A DNA stretch of 64,000 bases from Arthrobacter zhaoxinii (lineage in GTDB: Bacteria; Actinomycetota; Actinomycetes; Actinomycetales; Micrococcaceae): contig NZ_CP104275.1 of assembly GCF_025244925.1 (NCBI RefSeq), positions 3,162,001 to 3,226,000 of the forward strand. The letters run 5' to 3'. The translations under genes were made by a program, and so were the position numbers. The notes beneath the pieces were generated by a model, which made no database searches, was not told where the DNA came from, and worked only from the letters and a program-made list of their open reading frames with translations. Below, one piece after another: positions 16,858 through 25,450 of this stretch (positions are counted from its first letter, which is position 1; every line of letters begins with the position of its first letter).

Positions 16858-17316
16858 CTACTCCGGATGGGAGCCGGCAAGCAGTTCCCGCGAGCGCTGG
16901 TATTTCGCGGCCAGGCGCGTCCGTGTCTCCTCATCCAGTTTCCCGACCCGTTCCGGGTTGGTGTTGTCATCCAGGTCTGCTGCTTTGACGATGCGGGCAA
17001 TCTCGTTGGCCCGGACGCGTTCGAAGTAGCGTTCCGGGGGCTCACCCTGGCGTTTAGTCATGGCGTCCACACCTTCGATCACCGTTTCGGGGAATCCCTG
17101 GGCGCGCAGCGTCTCCAGCGTGGTTCCCGTGTCTTCCACGACGTCGTGCAGCCACCCCACAGCGCCGGCCTCCTCGCGCAGGGAATCCGGTGCCGTTTCG
17201 GCGGCTGTCCGGGCTACGCGCCCGGGGTGGCTGATGTAAGGGGCTCCTGCTTTATCTGTCTGGCCCTCGTGTGCTGCTCTGGCCACGCGCTCGGCGTGGG
17301 CTATGAGATTTTCCAT
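16858..17316 (-). CDS. Small HD-domain alarmone/nucleotide pyrophosphohydrolase (MESH1/SpoT-HD like)
   Basis: 152 residues consisting only of a RelA/SpoT-type HD domain: His30 (ISHPGRVA), the HD pair His57-Asp58 (WLHDVVEDT) and Asp114 (VKAADLDDN). Single-domain small alarmone hydrolases of this size remove the 3'-pyrophosphate from (p)ppGpp or related nucleotides with Mn2+. No synthetase domain is present. AAGGAG lies 6 bp upstream of the ATG. It faces the aromatic operon convergently. Substrate identity is inferred from motifs. Confidence 0.82.
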   Translation of the reverse strand: MENLIAHAERVARAAHEGQTDKAGAPYISHPGRVARTAAETAPDSLREEAGAVGWLHDVVEDTGTTLETLRAQGFPETVIEGVDAMTKRQGEPPERYFERVRANEIARIVKAADLDDNTNPERVGKLDEETRTRLAAKYQRSRELLAGSHPE

Positions 17317-17365
17317 CTACTCTCCTTGCTTGGCCTGCATAGGCCACTTGTTCCGTTTCGAGTTC

Positions 17366-17963
17366 TTATTGGCCGGCTCTGCCTGCCGGAATCCCGGGGC
17401 CGACGCCGGGTTCCGCAGCGGAAGCAGCCTCAGGCCAGCCCAGTGAGAAGTACATCTCCGGCACTCCGGCATACTCCCGGTCCAGCCCGGGATTATGCTG
17501 CAGGCCGGCGGCCAGCGCGGTGCGCCGGGAGCCCCGTGTTCGTGGTGGTCACCCGGGCCAGGATGGGCAGTTCCGGCAGCAGTGTCCGGCCGCGGCGCAC
17601 CGCTTCCGCGGCCCCCTCCTTCGCATAGCCCCGTCCCCAGACCGCCGGGTCGTAGCGGTAATACAGATTCAGGATGGTCCTGCCGTCCACGACGGCGCGC
17701 TGCAGTCCGGTGAAGCCGACGACGGCGTCCGGTGTCTCCCGTTCGGCCACCGCCCAGTAGCCGAAACCCTCCCGGTCCCAGTGGTCCAGGAAATCCTGCA
17801 GGGACCTTGCCGCGGATTCCACCGTCGGGGTATGCGGATTGTGCCGGTTGGTTCGAAGATCGGTGTGGATCCGGACGGCGGCATCGTAATCCGCGCGTTC
17901 GAGCCGTCTCAGCAACAGGCGTTCGGTGCTCACGGGGGTCCAGTCGTCCGGATCTTGGCGCAT
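17366..17963 (-). pseudogene. GNAT N-acetyltransferase interrupted by a frameshift
   Basis: From the ATG at 17963 the frame encodes a normal GNAT start (TERLLLRRLERADYDA), the acetyl-CoA region and WGRGYAKEGAAEAVRRG. It then leaves the family pattern after VTTTNTG and stops at 17493. Removing one G from the run complementary to 17532-17535 restores the expected ending: SRRTALAAGLQHNPGLD, then VPEMYFSLG, running on to a stop at 17366. So one inserted G either truncates the enzyme to 156 residues without its last strand or is a sequencing error. Substrate is unknown; RimJ/RimL-like. Confidence 0.75.
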
Positions 17964-18111
17964 GCCCTCATCCTAAGCGGGGCCTCCCCCGGTTTTTGCG
18001 CCTCGAAGAGGTATCAAAACGGGTAGTCCGGATAAACCGCTCTCTGCCCAGCATGGCTAGATTTGGGTTTCACCCACCCGTGGAAACCTACTTGTCTCGC
18101 TAGGAGCACCC

Positions 18112-18309
18112 GTGCCACCCAGCATCTATGCGCCGTTCCTGCTCGTGGGCGCCCTGGCTCAACTGCCGACGGCAATCTACGCAATGACACACCCCCAGCG
18201 GCAGAAAGGCCAGGCCCTGACTGACCGGGCAAAGTCCTGTCTGGCCCTGTCCCTTGTCGGCGCGCTGGCCATACTGGTTGGAACTGCCCTGGTATTGGTC
18301 GGTCCCTAG
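18112..18309 (+). CDS. Small two-helix membrane protein
   Basis: 65 residues from a GTG preceded by TAGGAG at 6 bp. Two hydrophobic segments (about residues 6-24 and 44-63) are separated by a basic loop, giving a hairpin topology with the loop probably cytoplasmic. No family recognised. A good ribosome site and typical codon use support it being real. Confidence 0.6.
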   Translation: MPPSIYAPFLLVGALAQLPTAIYAMTHPQRQKGQALTDRAKSCLALSLVGALAILVGTALVLVGP

Positions 18310-18388
18310 CCCAACGGGAAAGAGCAACGCCACACGGCTGGAATAGCACCGGTCAGCCGACCATGGACAGCAAGGTATTCTTCCGAGC

Positions 18389-18589
18389 ATGACAATTCCC
18401 GGGGGCACCGAAACCAACAACCACTCAAGTAACGCCGTCATGTATTTCTGTGGTGCGGCCGCCATGCTGATGTTCGCAATACTCGCTTTCGGCAACGCAT
18501 CGGAATGGTTCGACTACGTTTCCGCCGCCATCTGGCTCGGACTCGCCGTAGTCCTTGGCTACCGGGGATTCCGCCCGGGCGCGGTCTGA
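18389..18589 (+). CDS. Small two-helix membrane protein
   Basis: 66 residues, ATG start without a strong ribosome site. Two hydrophobic stretches (about residues 17-35 and 42-60) joined by a short acidic turn (GNASEWFDY). It follows the other small membrane protein by 79 bp but is not similar to it in sequence. Function unknown. Confidence 0.5.
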   Translation: MTIPGGTETNNHSSNAVMYFCGAAAMLMFAILAFGNASEWFDYVSAAIWLGLAVVLGYRGFRPGAV

Positions 18590-18720
18590 GCCGGCCGACC
18601 CCGGACCTCCAATGAAACCCAGAGCGTTCCCTTTCTCACCGACTTCCGCCACCTCACTCGCGGTCGGTGACCTGATCCCCGTGCAGGGCCTGTCCGGCAA
18701 TTTGGGCATGCCTGCAGGTC

Positions 18721-19029
18721 GTGGAACTTCAGCCTCGGAAGCGCAAGCATTTCATCGTTGCCCTGTTGCCTTGGCGCGGCGGATCGACGCCCGGCACCTC
18801 CGACGTGGCGGGACTCGTCCCGCTGGAACGGGCGTTGTCCGGGATACAGATCTTCACCGAAGGCCACTTGCAGGTCATTGGGAATGCGGAACCGAACGAT
18901 GAAGGGCAGGAGCGTTTTTACGGCCCGGGCTATGTAGGCAAAGTAACGTCGGTGTGGGGCTGGAAAGCGACAATCTGGCACGCCCAGGACGCTGCGGACG
19001 GCGGGGTGTCCCTCACGGACCCGGACTAA
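18721..19029 (+). CDS. Hypothetical protein, doubtful N-terminus
   Basis: 102 codons from a GTG. The second half (FTEGHLQVIGNAEPNDEG, then VTSVWGWKATIWHAQDA) reads like a soluble protein with normal codon use. The N-terminal 20 residues look non-coding, and no ribosome site is visible, so this may be the tail of a decayed gene. It ends convergently, overlapping the marR stop at 19026 by 4 bp. Confidence 0.3.
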   Translation: MELQPRKRKHFIVALLPWRGGSTPGTSDVAGLVPLERALSGIQIFTEGHLQVIGNAEPNDEGQERFYGPGYVGKVTSVWGWKATIWHAQDAADGGVSLTDPD

Positions 19030-19514
19030 TCCAGCACCCGCCCCACATTCTCCAGCCAGCGGGCGACGACGGCCAGCTCCTGGGCACTGAACCCGTCGGT
19101 GATCTTCCCGTTCAGCTCGCCCAGCGCGGACTGCACGACGCCGAGCGCGGCCTTCCCGTCGGCGGTCAGGTTCACCCGGATGGTCCGGCGGTCCGCCGGA
19201 TCCGGTACCCGGGTGAGGAGCCCGGCCTTCTCCAGCCGGAACAGCAACCCGCTCAGCCCGGCCGGCGAGGCATCCACGGCTTCGGCCACCTCGCCGGTGC
19301 TCGCCCCGGGACGGTTCGCCAGATACAGCAGCACGCCGGAGGCTGCCGCGCTGAGGCCGCGGTCTTCGCCCCGGCGTCCGATCCACCGGCGCAGCCTCCG
19401 CTCGGCGGTCAGCGTCAGGAAGACCAGCCGCGGCGGACGCCGCCCTCCGCCGTCGTCCGGCCCGCCGCTCTCCGTTCCAGCACTGCCCGGCCCGCTGGCA
19501 GCCCCTTGCCTCAC
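19026..19514 (-). CDS. MarR-family transcriptional regulator
   Basis: The frame extends to 19562, but the GTG at 19514 overlaps the stop of the hydrolase gene (GTGA, 19511-19514), the favoured coupled start; 162 residues. After a Gly/Pro-rich leader, the MarR winged helix is clear: GVLLYLANRPGASTGEVAE, SPAGLSGLLFRLEKAGLL, DPADRRTIRVNLT. It is the second gene of a hydrolase-regulator operon and probably binds the palindrome over the hydrolase start (20396-20417). Confidence 0.85.
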   Translation of the reverse strand: MRQGAASGPGSAGTESGGPDDGGGRRPPRLVFLTLTAERRLRRWIGRRGEDRGLSAAASGVLLYLANRPGASTGEVAEAVDASPAGLSGLLFRLEKAGLLTRVPDPADRRTIRVNLTADGKAALGVVQSALGELNGKITDGFSAQELAVVARWLENVGRVLD

Positions 19515-20407
19515 AGCTGCTTCGCGATCCGTCCGTCCAGCCAGGTGAGGACCTCGGGCCACAGCTTGTCCTTAACCCCGCGCCGGAAGAAGCCCATGTG
19601 CCCGATCGCGGGTACCCCGGCGTCGTCGGGCGAGTAGGTGCGCCGCTCCAGCGGAGCGTTGGTGAGCCGGCTGTAGATGGCGTTGATCTGTCCCGGCGTG
19701 GCCCAGAGGTCGTCAGTGAAGCCGATGGACAGCACCTCGGCCTTGACCCGGGCTGCGCGTTCGGCGGCGTCCATGCTCGGATCGTCGAAGAAGTAGTTGG
19801 GCCGGCGGGACCAGGAGCTCCACTCGAGCATGGCGCCGCCGGGCATGTCCTCGCCCAGGCCCATTTTTCGGCCCGGCACTGCGCCGAGAAGCCGGCTGGT
19901 AAGTGGACCGAGGACCCGCAGGACCAGTCCCACGCGCAGCCGTTCCTTGGGATCCTGAATGGCCTTGGTGACACCGGCGTGCGAGGCCACGGCCACGAAT
20001 CCGAGCAGTCCGTCGGTGCCGTTGTCCAGGGCCATCGCATGTCCGCCGATGCTGTGCCCGACGGCGAGGCGCGGCAGCTCGGGGAACCGCGCGGCCATCC
20101 AGTCCGCGGCGGCGGGCACGTCCTGGCTCATCCAGTCCCGCATCCGCAGTTTCCGGTTGCCCTTCGGACTGCCGGACGCGCCGGTGCCGCGGTAGTCGTA
20201 GGTCAGGACCGCGTACCCGTTTTCGGCCAGGTATTCGCTGAAGCCGGTGTAGAGCCGTTCGGCTACCGCTGTGGCCGGATGGATGATGACCGCGGCGCGG
20301 GGTGCGGCGTCGTCGGGCACTCGGAGGGTGCCGGCGAGCGCTCCGCCCGCGGGGACGGGGATGCTGATCCGTTCGGACGTGACCGCTGCCACACTATTAT
20401 TTCGCAT
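19511..20407 (-). CDS. Alpha/beta-hydrolase (serine esterase/thioesterase-like)
   Basis: 298 residues. Nucleophile elbow GHSIGG with Ser119, oxyanion-region motif IIHPATAV near residue 45, DYRGTGASG, and a C-terminal catalytic His in AIGHMGFFRRG. It resembles the COG4757 predicted hydrolases. It is a cytosolic enzyme; the substrate is unknown. The ATG at 20407 lies at the centre of a 22-bp palindrome and has no Shine-Dalgarno sequence, so the mRNA is probably leaderless. It is co-transcribed with the downstream marR. Confidence 0.85.
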   Translation of the reverse strand: MRNNSVAAVTSERISIPVPAGGALAGTLRVPDDAAPRAAVIIHPATAVAERLYTGFSEYLAENGYAVLTYDYRGTGASGSPKGNRKLRMRDWMSQDVPAAADWMAARFPELPRLAVGHSIGGHAMALDNGTDGLLGFVAVASHAGVTKAIQDPKERLRVGLVLRVLGPLTSRLLGAVPGRKMGLGEDMPGGAMLEWSSWSRRPNYFFDDPSMDAAERAARVKAEVLSIGFTDDLWATPGQINAIYSRLTNAPLERRTYSPDDAGVPAIGHMGFFRRGVKDKLWPEVLTWLDGRIAKQL

Positions 20408-20417
20408 GCGAAGTAAT
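20396..20417. promoter_or_regulatory. 22-bp palindromic operator over the hydrolase start codon
   Basis: Palindrome with 10 of 11 pairs matched (ATTAtTTCGCA|TGCGAAgTAAT); the centre TCGCATGCGA contains the leftward ATG (20405-20407). Size and symmetry fit a MarR dimer. Binding would block both transcription and access to the first codon. The likely ligand is the MarR encoded downstream in the same operon. Confidence 0.7.
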
Positions 20418-20451
20418 TTACACGGGACAGAGGGTTTCGGATACCCGGCAG

Positions 20452-20509
20452 TCGAAAAGGCATTAGTTACCGTTTTCCGGCCGAAAAACGGTAACTAATG
20501 CTCTTTCGA
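20452..20509. repeat. Long palindromic repeat, copy 1
   Basis: Perfect 17-bp arms 20460-20476 and 20485-20501 (core GCATTAGTTACCGTTTT) around an 8-nt loop, extended outward by TCGAAA/TTTCGA. A second copy lies at 25451-25512. The hairpin ends in an A/T-rich stretch near the loop rather than a T-tail. It follows no gene directly (the hydrolase is divergent), so a plain terminator role fits poorly. Confidence 0.75.
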
Positions 20510-20591
20510 TCCGCTGGGCCTTGTCGGTCCACACTCCCCGCCCGCACGGCATCCCAGCCCTTGTTGCTGGAGGGGACCAACGGGACCACAT

Positions 20592-20628
20592 CAGCCCCTA
20601 CAGCACCAAAGTGTGGGACCCCGTGCTG
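20592..20628. repeat. 37-bp dispersed repeat block, copy 1
   Basis: This block (CAGCCCC-NN-CAGCACCA... GTGGGAC...CCGTGC) matches 25397-25433 at 30 of 37 positions. It contains its own short inverted repeat CAGCAC/GTGCTG (20601-20606 with 20623-20628). It lies 83 bp from the palindrome copy 1 and 54 bp beyond the 3' end of the amidase gene. Not part of any convincing reading frame. Confidence 0.55.
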
Positions 20629-20681
20629 TTGCACCGGCTCCGCCGGCACCACTGACCCGCAAGCGCGGCCGAGGCGACGAG

Positions 20682-21629
20682 CTACACCACCACAAGCTCC
20701 GTTCTATCTGCCCCGTGGTCGGCCATCGCCACGCTCTGGATTGCCGGATCCTCGTAGGTGTTCCAGTAATAGGTCATCGTGCGGGAGGAGAAGAGGCCGG
20801 TGTAGGTGGTCTTCTCAAACTCGCCCGAGCCCATGGCCGCGCTGCCGTCCACCATCGCGACCTGCTGCAGCGTGTGGAACGCACGGCTGACGTTCTCCTC
20901 TTCGCTCGTTTTGGGCGGATAGTGCGCGTGGACATAGGCCGCGCGGACAAACCGTGACGGCGAGTAGTAGTCACCGGGGATTCCCCGCATAAGCGACCCC
21001 GAGCCGAACGGGGTCAGGTGCGCCTGGTTGAGCACAACCTCCTCGGGGAAGTCGGGCGACGTGTTGAGGTAGTTGCGCAGGTTCTCGTGGTGCCAGCCGA
21101 AGCCGGGCTGGTTCGCCAGGACGTCGACGTCGTCGTGGAAAACGTGCATACCGTCGCTCGTGTACTCCACCACGATGGCGCGGGTCGAGTCCCCGATCAA
21201 CCAGTGCAGCAGCGAGCTCGGATACTTTTCGTTGATCGGCCGGTCCACGATGACAACGCTGTCCAGGGCTGCCTCGACCTCGTCGACGGTGGCGAACTGG
21301 GAGGCCACCCAGAGTGGAAACTCAAACGCGGCGACATTCGTGGCGCCGTCGACCGGTGCCGACGCGTACTCCGCGTATCCCGGAAAGTTGAGGCCGCCGA
21401 CGGCGAGGCCTGCGTCATTGCCGCAGTCGAAGTACAGCGGCGTATCTTCCTGCACGATGCCCATGCCGATGACGGCGTGCTCAATCTTCGGCACCGCACC
21501 GAAGGGCGACTTGGTGGCGTATCCGGTGGGCGTCAGCACCACCCGCTCCCCGAAATCGGACGTCCAGTCGAGGTTTCGTGCGAAATAGAGGTTGCCGCTG
21601 CCGTCCGTGAACCTGATGCCTGTGCACAT
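20682..21629 (-). CDS. Linear amide C-N hydrolase, choloylglycine hydrolase/penicillin V acylase family
   Basis: 315 residues; an N-terminal nucleophile hydrolase whose Cys2 becomes the N-terminus after Met removal. Active-site residues are present in the expected spacing: Cys2 (MCTGIRF), Arg18 and Asp21 (FARNLDW), an Asn in QPGFGWHHENLRNY, and Arg in YYSPSRFVRAAY. Relatives cleave bile-salt, penicillin V or acyl-homoserine lactone amides. No signal peptide, so it acts in the cytoplasm. GGGAG lies 7 bp before the ATG. In a soil-type actinobacterium, quorum-signal or N-acyl amide hydrolysis is as likely as bile-salt hydrolysis. Confidence 0.88.
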   Translation of the reverse strand: MCTGIRFTDGSGNLYFARNLDWTSDFGERVVLTPTGYATKSPFGAVPKIEHAVIGMGIVQEDTPLYFDCGNDAGLAVGGLNFPGYAEYASAPVDGATNVAAFEFPLWVASQFATVDEVEAALDSVVIVDRPINEKYPSSLLHWLIGDSTRAIVVEYTSDGMHVFHDDVDVLANQPGFGWHHENLRNYLNTSPDFPEEVVLNQAHLTPFGSGSLMRGIPGDYYSPSRFVRAAYVHAHYPPKTSEEENVSRAFHTLQQVAMVDGSAAMGSGEFEKTTYTGLFSSRTMTYYWNTYEDPAIQSVAMADHGADRTELVVV

Positions 21630-21918
21630 GGTGACGCTCCCTGTTCCGGCGAAGCCCTGACGGAGTTTCGCCTGTCCGGTGGGCAGATGCCCAGAGAAGC
21701 TGGCGAAGAGGAGAACGGAGCTGGCTGCCCGTCATCCCCTGCCCTTTTCAGGGTAGGCCCGGACCCGGGGCGGACGGGAGGCTCCTCCCCAAACCCGGGC
21801 CCGGACCGGTGCAGGTCACCGTGCAGGTTCTTTCGTCACGACCTGGCAGCACCGAAAGAAACAAGCCACACGGGTAAGGAATGTGTCCTGCGCCACAAGT
21901 CACACTATGGTTGGGGGC

Positions 21919-22959
21919 ATGTTCGAATCCGATGTCTGGGGGGCCATCATTAAGGACGCCCACCGATACCCGTCGCCGCACAATTCACAACCAATAAAGG
22001 TGCATCTGCGCAGCCAAACGCAGGCAGCCGTTTATTACGACCTCGACCTGGGCTTACCCGCGGAATCCTATGGAATTCCCTTCGGCCACGTCTGTGCCGG
22101 AGTTTTCCTGGAATCCCTCCGGGTCTGCGCCCAGGCCCGCGGATATGGGCTCCGCGAAGAACTTCACCTCAGTGACATGGACTTCGACTCAAAGGACCGG
22201 CTGCATTTCATCGGCCTAGTCACCCTGGTGCCCCAGGCGTCCGACCCCGAGGACCAGGCCGACTATGAAGCCTTCCTGGTCCGGCAGACCTCCCGCCGCC
22301 CCTATGACAACACCCTGGTCGACCCCGCCGCCGTCGCCGAAGTCGAAACCAGGGCGAAGCGGCACGGCCATGTCTTCCGCAGTTCCAGCGATCCCGCGCT
22401 GGTACGTTCCGTAGTCCACGTCAACCAGGCCACTCTCTTTGACGATCTGCGCAACGACGCCGTGCACCGGGAAATCCTCACCTGGCTCCGGTTCTCGCGT
22501 GCCGAGGCCAGACAGCGCGGTGACGGTCTGAGCGCCGAAACCATGCTGATGCCCGGACCCGTGCTGCGTTTCGCCATGCAGCACCGCGGATTGTGGGAGG
22601 CTCCGGTGGTCGGTGCACTCATCCGCAGAATCTACCTGAACACCATGCGCGGGGTGCGGCAGCTGGGCTGGCTGGAGGGGCCGTTCGACGGGCCGGCCGA
22701 CTACGTGGAAGCCGGCCGCACGTTTATGCAGGTCTGGCTGGTGTTCACCCGGCACAATGTCTACCTGCACCCGTTCGGCACCGTGATCACCAACCAACGC
22801 TCGCACGCGGAGTTCGTAGCAGCCGCCGGAGCCGACGAGACTGACGGGCGGAAGGCATGGATGCTCTTCCGCTTCGGCCACAGCACTCCCCCGCCCCCGG
22901 CGCACCGGCGCCCCGCGTCCGCCATGATCCTTCCCGCTGCCCAGGAGCTGCATTCATGA
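21919..22959 (+). CDS. Nitroreductase-like (Acg-type) FMN-binding protein
   Basis: Start placed at the ATG at 21919 (346 residues), with GGGGG just upstream; 21907 and 21883 are alternatives. YPSPHNSQP near the N-terminus and RQTSRRPYDNTLVDPA in the middle match the diverged nitroreductases of the Acg group, which bind FMN but often lack NAD(P)H-dependent nitroreductase activity. The stop overlaps the ATG of the ligase-like gene (22956-22959), a strong operon link. The two probably act together on one substrate. Confidence 0.8.
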   Translation: MFESDVWGAIIKDAHRYPSPHNSQPIKVHLRSQTQAAVYYDLDLGLPAESYGIPFGHVCAGVFLESLRVCAQARGYGLREELHLSDMDFDSKDRLHFIGLVTLVPQASDPEDQADYEAFLVRQTSRRPYDNTLVDPAAVAEVETRAKRHGHVFRSSSDPALVRSVVHVNQATLFDDLRNDAVHREILTWLRFSRAEARQRGDGLSAETMLMPGPVLRFAMQHRGLWEAPVVGALIRRIYLNTMRGVRQLGWLEGPFDGPADYVEAGRTFMQVWLVFTRHNVYLHPFGTVITNQRSHAEFVAAAGADETDGRKAWMLFRFGHSTPPPPAHRRPASAMILPAAQELHS

Positions 22960-24533
22960 AAAAGATCTTGATCTTCGCTTTCCTCGCCGTGCAGGAACGC
23001 TTCGTACGGCTGTTTATGCCCCGGGTCTCCACGCATCAGCTGCTGCTGCTGCCGGGAATTGAATCCCTCCGCTGGACACTGGGCCGGTGGCGCGCCTGGC
23101 GGACCTTCGAACTCGCGGCGAAGAAGGTCCCCGCCTACCGGCAGTTCCTGGCGAAGCACGACTTCCCGGGCCGACTTCCGGGCAACGGCACCGTCTACGA
23201 CGAGTTCTCGCAGATTCCGGAAATGGACAAGGACAGCTACATCCGGCCCTGGAGCACCGAAGAACGCTGCCTGGGCGGCAAGCTGCCCCGCCGCGGCGTC
23301 GTAGTGGACGAATCCTCGGGCAGCTCCGGCGTCCCCACCAGCTGGGTCCGGGGTCCGGACGAGCGCGAGGCCACCCGCCAGCTGCTCCAGCTGGGCTTTG
23401 CCCGCACGTCCAAGGCGCTGGACAAACAGCCGTTTGTCCTCAATGCGTTTTCCCTGGGGGCCTGGGCCACCGGCATGAATGTCACGTCGTCGCTGACCGA
23501 TGTCACCATGATCAAGTCGATCGGTCCGGACAAGGACAAGATCATCCAGACCATGCAGGAGTTCGGCACCGGTTTCACCTACATCATCCTGAGCTACCCG
23601 CCCTTCCTGAAGGCCCTGTTCGAGGACACCCGGCTGCGCTGGCAGGACTACGACATTGTCGCGGCGTTCGGCGGCGAGGGCATCAGCGAGAACATGCGCG
23701 CCCACATCAACAAATACACGCACGGCGCATTCGGCTCCTACGGCGCCTCCGACCTGGAAATCAACCTGGCCATCGAGACGGACTTCTCCGTCGCCCTGCG
23801 CCAGGCCGTCGCGGAGCACCCGAAGCTGGCCGCGCGCATCACCAAGCAGGACGAGTACGGCGTGCTGCCGATGATCTTCCAGTTCAATCCGTACGGCTAT
23901 CTGATTGAAACCAACGACGCCGGCGAACTGCTCGTGACGATTGTGCGCCGGGAGAACATCAACCCCCGCATCCGCTACAACATCCACGACCGCGGCCATG
24001 TGATGCGGGTGCGGGACCTGAAGCCGATTCTGCGCGAATACGGCCTCACCCAGGTGCTGAGCGAGCAGCTGCTGGATCTGCCGCTGCTGTTCCACTACGG
24101 CCGGTCGGATCTGTCCGTGGACTTCAACGGTGCCGTCGTGGCTCCCGATGCGCTGCGGGACGTCATCTACAACGAGCAGGCGCTGCTCGACGCCGTCGAA
24201 AACCACCGCCTGATCAGCTACGAGGATGCGGCGGGCAACCGTCAGCTGCACATTGCGCTGCAGCTGAACGAGCAGGCCACCGAGTCCAAGGAGCTCGACG
24301 TCGAGCGGTACCTCGGGCACGTAGTCACCGAGCTGCGCCGGATGAACGGGGACTTCAACAACGCCATCCGGACCGCCCCGGACTCCACCCTGCCCACCGT
24401 GGCCTTCTATCCCTACCGGACTGGTCCTTTTACCGACGACGGACGCAAGCTTAAGAATGAGTACGTCTGGCAGCTGGACGGCGACGAAGTCGGGGACTGG
24501 GAGCTGGACTTCTCCTACACCGCACAGCAGTAG
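22956..24533 (+). CDS. PaaK/CapK-like adenylate-forming ligase
   Basis: 525 residues from the ATG overlapping the upstream stop. The adenylate-forming signature appears as DESSGSSGVPTSW (about residues 115-127), with FGGEGISENM and a GSYGASDLE block (aromatic A5-type motif) and HDRGHVMRV near residue 345. Phenylacetate-CoA ligases and CapK homologues activate a carboxylate as acyl-AMP. At 525 residues it is longer than PaaK (about 440), and its first 60 residues are basic and amphipathic. The acid substrate is unknown; coupling to the Acg-like gene is notable. Confidence 0.8.
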   Translation: MKKILIFAFLAVQERFVRLFMPRVSTHQLLLLPGIESLRWTLGRWRAWRTFELAAKKVPAYRQFLAKHDFPGRLPGNGTVYDEFSQIPEMDKDSYIRPWSTEERCLGGKLPRRGVVVDESSGSSGVPTSWVRGPDEREATRQLLQLGFARTSKALDKQPFVLNAFSLGAWATGMNVTSSLTDVTMIKSIGPDKDKIIQTMQEFGTGFTYIILSYPPFLKALFEDTRLRWQDYDIVAAFGGEGISENMRAHINKYTHGAFGSYGASDLEINLAIETDFSVALRQAVAEHPKLAARITKQDEYGVLPMIFQFNPYGYLIETNDAGELLVTIVRRENINPRIRYNIHDRGHVMRVRDLKPILREYGLTQVLSEQLLDLPLLFHYGRSDLSVDFNGAVVAPDALRDVIYNEQALLDAVENHRLISYEDAAGNRQLHIALQLNEQATESKELDVERYLGHVVTELRRMNGDFNNAIRTAPDSTLPTVAFYPYRTGPFTDDGRKLKNEYVWQLDGDEVGDWELDFSYTAQQ

Positions 24534-24588
24534 GGGCATATCCGGAGCCTGCGGGGCGTCGTCGTTCATCACCGCGAGAGGATCCGCA

Positions 24589-25272
24589 ATGAACATCCCC
24601 GACGCCCCGCTGGCGGTCTCCCTCCCGTTCACCGGGACGTGGAAGGTGCAGAACAGTCCTCTGCGCCGGGTGCCCAGCCACGGTACGCATCTGCTTGCCA
24701 CCACATACGCCATCGACTTCGTAGGCGTGGACGACGCCGGCCGGACGGCTCCCACGGTCAGCTGGCACACCGCGTTCGGCACCGAGCCGCCGGAGCTGTT
24801 CTTCGCGTTCGGGCGCCCGATCCTGGCGCCGGTTCCCGGGCAGGTGGTGACCGTGCACGACGGCGAAGCGGACCATGAGGCCCGCCGGTCGCAGCTGGCC
24901 CTGGTGCCCTACGTGCTGGGACAGCAGGGCCGGTTGCGGCAGGGAGCCGGTGCCATCGCCGGGAATTACGTCCTCATCGCCACGCCCGACGGCGGCGCGG
25001 TGGTCGGGGTGATGCATCTGCGGTCCGGGTCGATCCGGGTTTCTGCCGGGCAGCACGTGCGCGAGGGCGAGCAGATCGGGGACTGCGGAAACTCGGGCAA
25101 CTCGACGCAGCCGCACGTGCATGTGCAGGCGATGGACCGGCCGGATCCGTGGACCGCCCGGGGAGTGCCGCTGGTTTTCCGGTCTTTCGGGGAGAAGCTC
25201 GTCCGCGGGAGGACGTTTATCCCCCGCGAGAACATGCTGCCGCAGGAAGCCTCCACGGTATTGGCGCCCTGA
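24589..25272 (+). CDS. M23-family (LytM/peptidase) metalloprotein without signal peptide
   Basis: The ATG at 24589 follows GAGAGGA by 6 bp; 227 residues. Zinc-site motifs are His34 and Asp43 (GTHLLATTYAIDF) and His176-x-His178 (PHVHVQ), with the usual GNSGNS before the latter. M23 enzymes cut peptidoglycan cross-bridges, but this one has no export signal and the His34-to-Asp43 spacing is longer than in classic HxxxD proteins. It may therefore be a cytosolic or degenerate member. It follows the ligase gene by 55 bp and may belong to that operon. Confidence 0.75.
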   Translation: MNIPDAPLAVSLPFTGTWKVQNSPLRRVPSHGTHLLATTYAIDFVGVDDAGRTAPTVSWHTAFGTEPPELFFAFGRPILAPVPGQVVTVHDGEADHEARRSQLALVPYVLGQQGRLRQGAGAIAGNYVLIATPDGGAVVGVMHLRSGSIRVSAGQHVREGEQIGDCGNSGNSTQPHVHVQAMDRPDPWTARGVPLVFRSFGEKLVRGRTFIPRENMLPQEASTVLAP

Positions 25273-25396
25273 CGGGCGTTGGCGCCCCTAGACATCGCCA
25301 CCGAGACCGGGGCCGCGTCGGTATCAGGGGCGGTGCTGGGTCGGCGCAGCACAGCATCCCACGATGTGGTGCGGATGTTGCCTAAAGGGGTAACAG

Positions 25397-25433
25397 CAGC
25401 CCCACCAGCACCAGACCGTGGGACACCGTGCGG
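25397..25433. repeat. 37-bp dispersed repeat block, copy 2
   Basis: Matches 20592-20628 at 30 of 37 positions in the same orientation. It sits only 18 bp left of palindrome copy 2, whereas copy 1 lies 83 bp to the right of palindrome copy 1, so the two repeats are associated but not arranged identically. It occupies the 331-bp gap after the M23 gene. Confidence 0.55.
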
Positions 25434-25450
25434 CTGACGGCGGCTGGGCG

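Noticed and set aside
18559..20040. 493-codon leftward frame spanning several genes
   Set aside because: Overlaps the MarR and hydrolase genes out of frame; no domain recognisable.
20452..20509. Considered as an ordinary intrinsic terminator
   Set aside because: No gene ends next to it (the hydrolase starts here and runs away), and a second related copy exists 5 kb on, so it is listed as a repeat.
22761..24782. 673-codon leftward open frame
   Set aside because: Antisense to the PaaK-like ligase gene; low-complexity Val/Gln/Gly composition and no motif.
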